DNA from: Thermohalobacter berrensis
GTDB lineage: Bacteria > Bacillota > Clostridia > Tissierellales > Thermohalobacteraceae
Direction of reading: 5' to 3'
Length of the DNA stretch: 64,000 nucleotides
Assembly: GCF_003609645.1 (NCBI RefSeq)
Contig: NZ_MCIB01000005.1
Location: 1-64,000, forward strand
Shown: piece by piece, positions 45,810 to 54,033 of the stretch
Layout of the letters: the number at the start of each line of letters is the position of its first letter
How positions within the stretch are numbered: the stretch's first letter is position 1
Translations under genes and position numbers: made by a program
Notes under the pieces: model-generated
What the model was told of the DNA's origin: nothing
What the model saw: the letters and a program-made list of their open reading frames with translations, nothing else
The model's database searches: none

Positions 45810-45926
45810 ATGACAGGTGCAGCTTTAGGATTTATGATTACTGTTTGGGCTATAATATTTGTAGCTATTGGTGTTACAATAAATGCATTATTGAAAGGTG
45901 AAGCTAAGAAAAATCAAGCTGAGTAA
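45810..45926 (+). CDS. MetS-like small subunit of NSS transporter 1
   Basis: 38 residues: MTGAALGFMITVWAIIFVAI, then GVTINALLKGEAKKNQAE. A single transmembrane helix with a short basic tail. It resembles the methionine/alanine importer small subunit MetS, which in Corynebacterium is required for activity of its NSS partner. Start ATG at 45810 behind TTAAGGAGGGA; an upstream ATG at 45805 hits a stop. Conserved beside the second transporter (58384), so it is a real gene. Confidence 0.88.
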   Translation: MTGAALGFMITVWAIIFVAIGVTINALLKGEAKKNQAE

Positions 45927-45938
45927 ATATATAAAAGC

Positions 45939-45971
45939 AAAATCTCCATCGTTTTCGATGGAGATTTTGTT
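45939..45971 (+). terminator. Terminator after NSS transporter 1 operon
   Basis: AAAATCTCCATCG/CGATGGAGATTTT hairpin followed by GTT. Confidence 0.8.
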
Positions 45972-46159
45972 AATTATAAAAAGCAAAATATGGTATAATA
46001 AATATAAAAAAGTCTTCTATCAAAACAAAAAATTTCTAAAGTCGACTTTTTTGAAACACATGACGGAAATTATACTTTATATATAATTTTGTCTGATTAT
46101 AATTTCCTATATGTTATTAAATAACAAAAATAGTCTAAAAATTATATAAGGAGGATTAT

Positions 46160-46861
46160 ATGAATACTGAAGAACTAATTGAAATTTTAGATAAGCTAGA
46201 TGATAAAATTAATAAGACTAAGCTAATTACACCTAAAAGGAAAGAAAAGTATTTAAAAAACATATCATCAATAAAAGAAGAATACAAGAGAATAGAGATA
46301 CCTAAAGAAAAAGACTTCGAAAAGGTTTACAAATCTTTAGTAAATAAGGGAAATGAATTAACTAGAGAATTTAGAGTAAATGCAGATTCTAAAGAACTTA
46401 ACGGTAAAATACAATATTACCTAAGATATTTAAAGGCTGCTAAGGGTGACTTCGTTGGAGAAACAGATTATTTAGGGAAATATTTTAGAGTTTATGTTTT
46501 TACTTCCGTTTTATTTTTGGCATTATCTCCTCAATATTATGGATTTATACTACCAGCTATATTTTTTGTACCAATATTCCTTGGTGTAAGAGGTATTAGA
46601 AACAGATCGAGAACTGGTTTCCAATTAAGTTTAGCAGTTATTCCAGTAGCAATAATGACTTCTTCTACATGGATAAGATATGGGTTATATGCCTTATCCA
46701 ATTTTGAAGAAGCATTAGCCAACACAATACAGGCATCTGGTTTATCACCTACTATTGCTAGATTACTAGTAGTAGGACCACCTATTTTAGCAGTTGTTTT
46801 ATTTGCTCTTGCAATATTACAGGGATATAGGGCATATAAAACTAAAGACTTATTCGTCTAA
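46160..46861 (+). CDS. Hypothetical membrane protein
   Basis: 233 residues: a charged, probably helical cytoplasmic N-terminal part (about 1-105, rich in Lys/Glu), then membrane segments at about 111-128, 130-145 (a hairpin), 155-172 and 205-227, ending YRAYKTKDLFV. No family recognised. AAGGAGGA precedes the ATG. It is monocistronic, between the NSS transporter operon and a repeat-filled gap; the neighbours do not suggest a function. Confidence 0.7.
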   Translation: MNTEELIEILDKLDDKINKTKLITPKRKEKYLKNISSIKEEYKRIEIPKEKDFEKVYKSLVNKGNELTREFRVNADSKELNGKIQYYLRYLKAAKGDFVGETDYLGKYFRVYVFTSVLFLALSPQYYGFILPAIFFVPIFLGVRGIRNRSRTGFQLSLAVIPVAIMTSSTWIRYGLYALSNFEEALANTIQASGLSPTIARLLVVGPPILAVVLFALAILQGYRAYKTKDLFV

Positions 46862-47251
46862 TGAATTTATTAGCATCCGTATATCGGGTGCTTATTTAAT
46901 TTCTAGGAACCATTTTTCCCTAATAGAAACTAGCAGCTAGTAAACTGTATTCCTGGAACGCCGAACCCGGTTTATTGTTCCGGTTAACCGTTCCACAACC
47001 GTTGCTGATGGATTCGTAATCCATCAGCTTTGTAAACTATTAGCTAGAAGCCAAAGACTAAGAACTAGGAACTAGTGACTAACAACTGCTTTTTATATTT
47101 TGGTATCAAATGACTATATATGTCGAATAAAATTTATGATATTTTAAATATAGAAAATTTATAAGAAATTTTTTAAAATACCCTACAAAAATGAGACAAG
47201 CCACGAAGGTATATTATGTAAGATTAAAAAAAGCATAGGGAGGTTAGCTTT
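46862..47251. repeat. Intergenic palindromes and repeat remnants
   Basis: Carries a GGAACGCCGAACCCGGTTT palindromic element (46955-46993), a GCTGATGG/CCATCAGC palindrome (47004-47028) and hairpin-module remnants (GACTAAGAACTAGGAACT near 47050-47090). The last 150 nt are AT-rich leader for the next gene. No gene or array units seen. Confidence 0.7.
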
Positions 47252-48664
47252 ATGAAAAAGTTTCAAAGACTGTTTTCTGTACTGTTAGTATTTACTTTAG
47301 TTATAGCTTTACCTTTAGTTGGGTTAGCTAAAAAAGGAAATAAAAAAGATGAAGAAAAAGGTGTGGAAGAAGTTATACAAAACGTATTACAATCTGTTGA
47401 AACAGATGAAGAAGTAGATGAAACTGAAGATATGGAAGAAACTGAAGAAGGACAAGCTATTGATGAAGAGGATGAAGAAGATGTAGACGAAGAAACTGAT
47501 GAATTAGAAGATGAAAATGAAGAAGATGAAGATATTGAAGATGATGAAGAATTAGATAATGAAGAAGATGAGGAAGAAGGAGAACCTAAAGGAAAAGGGA
47601 AAGGATTACATAAACTATGGAAGAAAATAAAAAGGGAACTTAAATTAGAAAGAAAGCAATTAGAGGAAGAAAAAGACAAATTAGAAGAAGAAAAAGATGC
47701 TATTGAAGAGGAGAAAGATAAATTAGAAGATGAAATAGAAAGTCTTAAGGAACAATATGAGGAACTAAAGGAACAGTATGAAGAGGGAGAGCTTGAGGCT
47801 AATCCTGAATTAGTAGCACAATTAGAAGAATTGGCAGCACAAATAAAAGAAATGGAGCAGCAGAAAGAAGAGCTAAAACAACAGATGGAAAATATTAAAG
47901 AGGAAATGAAGTTAAAGGTAAGAAATAGATATTCCAAAAAAGAACTTGAAAGATTAGCAGAAATTTCAGAGATGCTAAAGGCAGAAGATGAAGAACTTAC
48001 AGCTATACCTGTGGAGAATATATTAACAGAAAAGGAAGTAAAGTTTGATACTCCTCCAGTTATAAAGAGGGGAAGAACTTTAGTTCCTGTAAGGGCAATA
48101 ACTGAAGGATTTGGTGCCACTGTTGAATGGAACGGTGAAGAACAAGAAGCAACTATTGTTAAAGGTGAAATAGAAATAGTTTTAAAGGTAGGAGACAATA
48201 CAGCTATAGTAAATGGTGAAGAGATTGAGTTAGATGTACCTTCAAATATCTATAGCAGTAGAACTTATGTACCATTAAGATTTGTACTTGAAAGCTTTAA
48301 ATTGAAAGTAGAGTATGATTCAGAAACAGGAACTATTGAAATTGAAGAGGAAGTAGAAGAAACAGAGGAAGAAAATACTGATGCAGAAGAAGATGTAAAT
48401 ACTGAAGAGACAACTGAAGAAGACACTGATACTGAAGAAACTACAGATACGACTACTGATGAAAATACTACAGAAGAAACTACAACTGACACTAGTGATG
48501 AGACTGTAACAGAAGAGACTACTGACACTGAGGGAACAACTGAAGACAATACTAGTACTGAAGAAACTTCAGAAGAAACAACAACTGATACTACTGATGA
48601 AACTGTAACGGAAGAGACTACTAGTGATACTGATACAGAGACAACTGACAATACAACTAACTAA
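47252..48664 (+). CDS. Secreted acidic protein with copper-amine-oxidase-N domain
   Basis: 470 residues: signal peptide (1-26), an extremely acidic Glu/Asp tract (about 50-112), a basic patch, a long coiled coil (about 130-230, KLEEEKDAIEEEKDKLEDE heptads), a Cu_amine_oxidN1-type domain (about 255-365; GRTLVPVRAITEGFGATVEW and SSRTYVPLRFVLESFKLKV), and a Thr/Glu-rich low-complexity tail (about 365-470). The CAON domain is common on clostridial exported proteins and does not imply oxidase activity. AGGGAGG precedes the ATG. Probably a cell-envelope structural or wall-spanning protein. Confidence 0.8.
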   Translation: MKKFQRLFSVLLVFTLVIALPLVGLAKKGNKKDEEKGVEEVIQNVLQSVETDEEVDETEDMEETEEGQAIDEEDEEDVDEETDELEDENEEDEDIEDDEELDNEEDEEEGEPKGKGKGLHKLWKKIKRELKLERKQLEEEKDKLEEEKDAIEEEKDKLEDEIESLKEQYEELKEQYEEGELEANPELVAQLEELAAQIKEMEQQKEELKQQMENIKEEMKLKVRNRYSKKELERLAEISEMLKAEDEELTAIPVENILTEKEVKFDTPPVIKRGRTLVPVRAITEGFGATVEWNGEEQEATIVKGEIEIVLKVGDNTAIVNGEEIELDVPSNIYSSRTYVPLRFVLESFKLKVEYDSETGTIEIEEEVEETEEENTDAEEDVNTEETTEEDTDTEETTDTTTDENTTEETTTDTSDETVTEETTDTEGTTEDNTSTEETSEETTTDTTDETVTEETTSDTDTETTDNTTN

Positions 48665-48669
48665 TTAAT

Positions 48670-48716
48670 AAAGAAACCAGCACAGAGGGAATACCTTCTG
48701 TGCTGGTTTCTTTATT
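48670..48716. terminator. Bidirectional terminator between convergent genes
   Basis: AAAGAAACCAGCACAGA/TCTGTGCTGGTTTCTTT hairpin with T-rich sides on both strands. It lies between the CAON gene and the stop of the deacetylase gene. Confidence 0.9.
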
Positions 48717-49533
48717 GAGGAGTAACCTTTAATCCTTCGGAATTAAAATATCTATATATCTTGTCCAATAGTTTTTGTGGTGTATCACTTCCATTCACAT
48801 TTATCCTTTTTATTATTAATGAATCATTATTTACATTATTTACTCCTCCTTTAGTAGTTAAAAAAACTTTAAAACCTGCCCTTTTACCTGCATTTAACAT
48901 AACTTTATTTGAGTATCCATAGGGAAAACATAAAATATTGCTATCAATACCCAATCTATTCTTAATGATCATTTTTGAAAGTTTAAAGTCAATAAATAAC
49001 CTATAGTAGTATTGTTCATCTGTTTCATAAGTTCTTTTTTTAAGATATTTATTATGTAGATTATAAGTATGACTTCCTATTTCAATAACGCCAGACTCCA
49101 CCATTTCTTTTGTTTCATCCCAAGTAAAATGGGGATAATTTCCTGGAGTTTCCCCTACTGTTGATACTACAATATTAATATTTCCCTTCATGTTTAATTC
49201 TTTTAAAATAGTATAAGCGTAAACAAAATTGCTTCTATATCCATCATCAAAGGTTATGATTATTGGATTAGGTGGAAGTTTATAATTACTCTCTTTAGCT
49301 TTTACTAGTTCATTGAAGGTTACTGTATTAAAACCAGCTGATTTTAAATAAATCATTTGTTTTTTGAAGTTATCAGGTGTTATTATTACAGAGCTTTTAT
49401 TAGAAGGAAAATCCCTTGCTATGTGATGATAGGTCAAAACAGGGACATAAGTAGTTTCATTAGATGCTAAAACATATGTGTTTATACTAACAACAAATAA
49501 AAGAATAAATAAAGGCAAAGTTAACTTTTTCAT
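48712..49533 (-). CDS. Polysaccharide deacetylase family protein (NodB domain)
   Basis: Secreted carbohydrate esterase 4 protein, 273 residues from the ATG at 49533 (MKKLTLPLFILLFVVSINTYVLA signal peptide, quoted in part as KLTLPLFILLF). GGAGTGAT lies 7 nt upstream; the adjacent ATG at 49536 is also possible, and the longer frame to 49608 has no ribosome site. NodB motifs: ITFDDGYRSNF (metal and catalytic Asp), IEIGSHTYNLH and CFPYG. VLTYHHI at the start is also typical. Likely trims N-acetyl groups from peptidoglycan or a wall glycan. Confidence 0.87.
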   Translation of the reverse strand: MKKLTLPLFILLFVVSINTYVLASNETTYVPVLTYHHIARDFPSNKSSVIITPDNFKKQMIYLKSAGFNTVTFNELVKAKESNYKLPPNPIIITFDDGYRSNFVYAYTILKELNMKGNINIVVSTVGETPGNYPHFTWDETKEMVESGVIEIGSHTYNLHNKYLKKRTYETDEQYYYRLFIDFKLSKMIIKNRLGIDSNILCFPYGYSNKVMLNAGKRAGFKVFLTTKGGVNNVNNDSLIIKRINVNGSDTPQKLLDKIYRYFNSEGLKVTPQ

Positions 49534-49608
49534 CATATCACTCCAATATATACTAAATACCAATAATAAATTGGACAAAAAAGACAAAAATCCTTTTTTA
49601 TTAACCAA

Positions 49609-50558
49609 AAAACAAATATAAAACCAATATCTGATAATTTCCCAGGAAATATTTTTAGTTTCGACAAGAGGTTAATTTAATTTACAATTAACAATTAATG
49701 AAAGGTCAATTTGCTTGCCTTTCATAATGTTAAATTTTAAATTATGAATGTTGAATTAGGTTGAGGGATTACGAATCCCTCAACAACGAAAAATAACAAG
49801 GACTTATTACGATTGTTTTCTAATCAATAATCTTCATAGCATTACCAAAAACCAACCACTACCCACTAATCACCAAAAACTGCATTTAAAATGCAATTGA
49901 GAATGGAAAATTGAGAATTGAGAATTAAAAGAAAAAAAAGACCACGTAGCTTTACTTTTAAGACCAAGTAACGGACCTCGAAGCCTCACTTCTTTGGCTT
50001 AAGTAACGGACCTCATAGGCTAGACGTCTTAGACAAAGTAACGGACATCGGAGCCTTACTACTAAGGTATAGTAACGGACAGCGTAGCATTACTTCTAAG
50101 GCTAAGTAACGGACATCAGAGCATTACAACCTAGGCATAGTAACGGTCCTCATAGGCTAGACGTCTTAGACAAAGTAACGGACATCGGAGCCTCACTACT
50201 AAGGTATAGTAACGGACAACAGCGGCTATCTTCATAGGTTTAAGTAACGGACGTCTTAGACTTACTTCCTAGGTCAAAGTAACGGTCGTCCTAGGCTAGA
50301 CGTCTTAGACATAGTAACGGACATCCTTGCATTACTTCTCAGACAAAGTAACGGACCCCATAGCATAGCTTCCTAGGTATAGTAACGGTCCTCGTAGGAC
50401 AGACTCCTTAGGTCAAGTAACGGACCACGAAGCTCTGCTACTCTGGTTAAGTAACGGTCCTCATAGCCTTACTTCTGAGGTTTAAGTAACGGACTTCCTA
50501 GCTTATCTTCACTGGTCAAGTAACGGACTCCAAAGCATAGCTTCTTAGTCATAGTAAC
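49609..50558 (+). repeat. Composite repeat with 18-unit GTAACGG array (array E)
   Basis: In order: an ATGAAAGG/CCTTTCAT hairpin with AATGTTAAATTTTAAATT-type flank (49690-49757), a GTTGAGGG palindrome (49760-49784), the linker and CCAACCACTA module shared with 109-195 (49797-49880), an AATTGAGAATT stretch, then units at 49968, 50003, 50038, 50072, 50106, 50140, 50175, 50209, 50244, 50279, 50314, 50348, 50382, 50417, 50451, 50486, 50520 and 50554. Block 50003-50071 recurs at 50140-50208 with two mismatches. The last unit runs into the sigma-54 promoter of iadA. Confidence 0.92.
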
Positions 50559-50575
50559 GTGGCATAAAAAATGCA
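50559..50575 (+). promoter_or_regulatory. Sigma-54 (-24/-12) promoter of iadA
   Basis: TGGCATAAAAAATGCA: GG and GC exactly 10 nt apart, with TGGCA at -24 and ATGCA at -12. The initiation site would be near 50587, leaving a leader of about 45 nt to the ATG at 50631. A sigma-54 activator is encoded directly downstream of iadA. Confidence 0.8.
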
Positions 50576-50630
50576 TACTAGAAAAATAGAGAAAAAAAGT
50601 ATATCCTATTATTACAGGAGGAGTGATAAA

Positions 50631-51806
50631 ATGCTAAAACTAATCAAAAATGGAGAGGTATATAGTCCAGATTATTTAGGTAAAAAGGATATTTTAATTA
50701 CTGGCAATAAAATAGGTTACATTGCTGATAATATTGAGGTTCCAAAGGACTTTGCACCAGTTGAAGTCATAGACGCTGAAGGCAAAATAGTTGTTCCAGG
50801 CTTTATTGATTCCCATGTTCATATTTGCGGAGGTGGAGGAGAAGGAAGCTTTAAAACAAGAACTCCAGAAATTCAACTAACTGATATAACTACAGGAGGA
50901 GTTACAACTGTTATAGGGGTATTAGGTACAGATGGAACTACAAGGACTATGACTAATCTATTAGCAAAGGCTAGAGGCTTAGAAGAAGAGGGAATTTCTA
51001 CTTATGTCTTAACTGGATCGTATCAGATACCAGTAAGAACTATAACTGGTAATATTCAAGACGATATAATCCTTATTGATAAGATAATAGGGGTTGGAGA
51101 AATAGCATTATCTGACCATAGATCTTCAGAGCCAACGGTAGAAGATGTTTCAAAATTAGCAGCTCAAGCGAGAGTAGGTGGTATCCTATCAGGAAAAGCA
51201 GGGATTGTAAATATACATATGGGTGACAGTAAAAAGATGTTGGACATACTTTTTAACATAGTAGAGAACACAGAAATTCCTATTAGTCAGTTTATACCTA
51301 CACACATGAACAGGAATCCATACCTTTTTGAAGAGGGAATAAAGTACGCTAAAATTGGAGGATATGTAGATTTTACTACTAGTACAACAGAAAAGTTCCT
51401 AGAAGAAGGAGAAGTTAAATGTAGTAAAGCATTAAAGAGGATGCTTCAAAATGGTGTATCAAAGGAAAACATAACCTTTACTTCAGATGGCCAGGGAAGC
51501 CTTCCTGATTTTGATGAGAATGGGAATTATATAGGACTTCAAGTTGGTAAGGTCACTTCATTATATGAAGCAGTAAGGGATGCTATAGTTGAGGAAGATA
51601 TACCTGTTGAAACTGCTATAAGGGTAATTACATCAAATCCAGCTAATATTTATAAACTAAATACGAAGGGTTATATTAGAGAGAATATGGATGCAGATAT
51701 TGTTCTGCTTAATAAGGATAGTTTAGAGATTGATACTGTCATTGCAATGGGGAAAGTTATGGTAGATAGAGGAGAAGTAAAAGTTAAAGGTACATTTGAA
51801 AAATAA
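50631..51806 (+). CDS. iadA: Isoaspartyl (beta-aspartyl) dipeptidase
   Basis: Amidohydrolase-superfamily zinc enzyme that splits isoaspartyl dipeptides arising from damaged proteins. 391 residues. GFIDSHVHICGGGGEG (HxH metal ligands), THMNRN and SDGQGSLPDFDENG (catalytic Asp) are visible. Where E. coli IadA has the carboxylated bridging Lys (KCAISDHRS) this reads EIALSDHRS, by eye a Lys-to-Glu change. ATG 50631 follows AGGAGGAGTG; an in-frame ATG at 50571 lies inside the sigma-54 promoter and cannot be the start. Co-localised with a sigma-54 activator and a YfcC permease. Confidence 0.9.
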   Translation: MLKLIKNGEVYSPDYLGKKDILITGNKIGYIADNIEVPKDFAPVEVIDAEGKIVVPGFIDSHVHICGGGGEGSFKTRTPEIQLTDITTGGVTTVIGVLGTDGTTRTMTNLLAKARGLEEEGISTYVLTGSYQIPVRTITGNIQDDIILIDKIIGVGEIALSDHRSSEPTVEDVSKLAAQARVGGILSGKAGIVNIHMGDSKKMLDILFNIVENTEIPISQFIPTHMNRNPYLFEEGIKYAKIGGYVDFTTSTTEKFLEEGEVKCSKALKRMLQNGVSKENITFTSDGQGSLPDFDENGNYIGLQVGKVTSLYEAVRDAIVEEDIPVETAIRVITSNPANIYKLNTKGYIRENMDADIVLLNKDSLEIDTVIAMGKVMVDRGEVKVKGTFEK

Positions 51807-51874
51807 AACATATAAAGGAAATTAAAGTTATATCTATAATTATAGATATTAAAAACTAAATTAGGGTGATAGAG

Positions 51875-53911
51875 ATGAAAAAAAGCATTACCCTTGTAGC
51901 AGGAAGTCAGCACACCAAAAATTCATTAGTCAAGCAGCTTAGAGAATATCTTTCAGATGTAGCCAAAATAAAAAGTTATGCAATTGATGAGGGAATTGAC
52001 AATAAAATAAGAGATGAGCTTGTAATAATATCCAGTTTAGCTGCCAAGGATGAGTTAATACAATTGGATAAACTAGACTTAAACTGTGAAATAATTGTTG
52101 CAAATAGAACCATAAGCTATGATCACATCGATGAAATCGTTTTACTGCCACCAGGTACAGATGTTTTATTTGTAAATGATGTAAAAAAATCTACTTATGA
52201 GGGAATTAAAGCATTAGAGAAATTAGGAATAGATTACTTAAACTATATACCATATTATCCAGGAGTAAAGGAGGTTAGGGCTGATATAGATATTGCTATT
52301 ACTCCTGGGGAGGCTGATAAGGTTCCAAGCTATATAAAAAGGGTATATGACATAGGTCCAAGAATTATGGACTTTACTACCATTACTAAAATATTAAATA
52401 AGCTAGGTATATTAGATAAAAGGGCTGGCCAATTTTCCCGAAAATTTCTGAAAAAGATAATCAATATAGCTAAGAGATTGGCACAATTAAATAAAACAAT
52501 TTCAGAACTTAACCAGCACTTAAACCATGTTATAGATGGATTAAACGATGGAGTTTTAGTATATGACAATCAAGGATATATAAGTGTATTTAATGAAAAT
52601 CTTAAAAAGATATTTAATCTACGATTTAGTCAAGCAATAGGAAAGAATCTGAAACAGGTTATATATAATAAAAGTCTTCTAAAGTATTTAATGGATAGAA
52701 GTATAAGTGAAGAAAAAATATTTAATATACATGATACAAAGGTATTAGTAAATAAATTTCAGCTTCCAAATAGTGACTATGTAATTGCAACATTCAAAAA
52801 TGTAAAGGAGACTATTGAAGTAAATGACAGAATAAAAAGAGAGCTTATTAAGAAGGGGTTTTATGCTAAATATACCTTTGATGACATAATAGGGAGTAGT
52901 AAAAAAATAAAAAAGCTAAAGGATATATCGAAAAAGCTTGCAAATACTGATTTAACTATTTTAATCGAAGGTGAGAGTGGAACTGGCAAGGAATTGTTAG
53001 CAAGTGCTATCCATAATGCCTCAAAGAGGAAAAATGGCCCCTTTTTAGCTGTTAATTTTAGTGCCTTACTTAATGAATTAGTTGAAAGTGAACTCTTTGG
53101 CTATGAGGAAGGGGCCTTTACAGGTGCAAAGAAGGGTGGTAAAGAGGGACTATTTGAACAGGCTGATGGAGGCACTATATTCTTAGATGAAATAGGTGAT
53201 ATTTCCCCAAAGGTCCAAGCAAAACTGTTAAGGGTTCTACAAGAAAAAGAGGTCATGAGAATAGGTGGCACTAATATTAAGCCAATAGATGTAAGGATAA
53301 TTGCGGCTACTAATAAAGACTTGTCTAAATTGGTGGATAAAAAAATATTTAGGGAAGACCTATACTATAGACTAAAAATGGGCTATATAAAGGTACCTCC
53401 ATTAAGGGAAAGAAAGGAAGATATCACTCAATTAATAAAGTATTTTATAAAAACTGAAACAAGGGAAGATATAAAAATAGCTGATGAAGTTATTAAAAAA
53501 CTAAAAAAATACGATTGGTATGGAAATGTAAGAGAATTAAAAAATATTTTAAGTTATATGCTTGCAGTAAGGGATAATAACTACATTACACTAAAGGATA
53601 TACCTGACAGGGGGTTTTTTAAAAGAAGAACAACCTCCTTTGATATTAATATAGAGTTAGATGAAGAGCAGAAATTTATCTTGAAAAAAATATATGAGTT
53701 GAATAAACAAGGAAAAGTTGTAGGAAGGGAAAAACTTGCTAAAACCACTAAAGGGACACAATATGAGATGACTAAATACCAAATGAGAGGTAGATTAGAT
53801 AAGCTTGAAAGAATGGGATTAATTATAAAAAAGAAGGGCAAACATGGAACTATTTTAAGCAATAAAGGAGAACAAATCTTAATGGATTTAATGGGTAATA
53901 AAGGTGTTTAA
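51875..53911 (+). CDS. Sigma-54-dependent transcriptional activator
   Basis: 678 residues: an N-terminal sensory domain (about 1-190) reminiscent of PrpR-N/RtcR-type receiver-like folds, a PAS domain (about 215-320, VIDGLNDGVLVYDNQGYISVFN), then the AAA+ domain (about 335-570) with GESGTGKE, the sigma-54 contact loop GAFTGA, GGTIFLDEIGD and RLLR-like RVLQEKEVMRIGG. The C-terminus is not a Fis-type HTH but a winged-helix-like region (about 600-670, MTKYQMRGRLDKLERMGLI). It presumably activates the -24/-12 promoters before iadA and the YfcC gene. A GTG at 51866 is an alternative start. Confidence 0.92.
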   Translation: MKKSITLVAGSQHTKNSLVKQLREYLSDVAKIKSYAIDEGIDNKIRDELVIISSLAAKDELIQLDKLDLNCEIIVANRTISYDHIDEIVLLPPGTDVLFVNDVKKSTYEGIKALEKLGIDYLNYIPYYPGVKEVRADIDIAITPGEADKVPSYIKRVYDIGPRIMDFTTITKILNKLGILDKRAGQFSRKFLKKIINIAKRLAQLNKTISELNQHLNHVIDGLNDGVLVYDNQGYISVFNENLKKIFNLRFSQAIGKNLKQVIYNKSLLKYLMDRSISEEKIFNIHDTKVLVNKFQLPNSDYVIATFKNVKETIEVNDRIKRELIKKGFYAKYTFDDIIGSSKKIKKLKDISKKLANTDLTILIEGESGTGKELLASAIHNASKRKNGPFLAVNFSALLNELVESELFGYEEGAFTGAKKGGKEGLFEQADGGTIFLDEIGDISPKVQAKLLRVLQEKEVMRIGGTNIKPIDVRIIAATNKDLSKLVDKKIFREDLYYRLKMGYIKVPPLRERKEDITQLIKYFIKTETREDIKIADEVIKKLKKYDWYGNVRELKNILSYMLAVRDNNYITLKDIPDRGFFKRRTTSFDINIELDEEQKFILKKIYELNKQGKVVGREKLAKTTKGTQYEMTKYQMRGRLDKLERMGLIIKKKGKHGTILSNKGEQILMDLMGNKGV

Positions 53912-53978
53912 TGGTTGCCAAAATAATGCCAGTTATAATTAAAATATAGAAAGATACTGTAAATCTCCCCTTAAATAG

Positions 53979-53995
53979 TTGGAATGTTATTTGCA
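53979..53995 (+). promoter_or_regulatory. Sigma-54 (-24/-12) promoter of the YfcC-type gene
   Basis: TTGGAATGTTATTTGCA: GG and GC exactly 10 nt apart, with consensus TTGG and TTGC boxes. It lies 37 nt before the start codon, after the activator gene. Upstream TTGCCAAAATAATGCCA (about 53917-53933) could be part of an activator site. Confidence 0.8.
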
Positions 53996-54033
53996 TTAAA
54001 TAATTAAGAAAAAAACTAAGAGGGGGAGATTTG

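Noticed and set aside
45898-46086. 62-residue ORF after the MetS-like gene
   Set aside because: Overlaps the real microprotein stop and the terminator; composition is that of AT-rich spacer.
47263-48198. 311-residue Ser-rich antisense ORF
   Set aside because: It is the mirror of the Glu/Asp/Lys-rich codons of the CAON gene, with no ribosome site or family resemblance. The same applies to 48265-48651.
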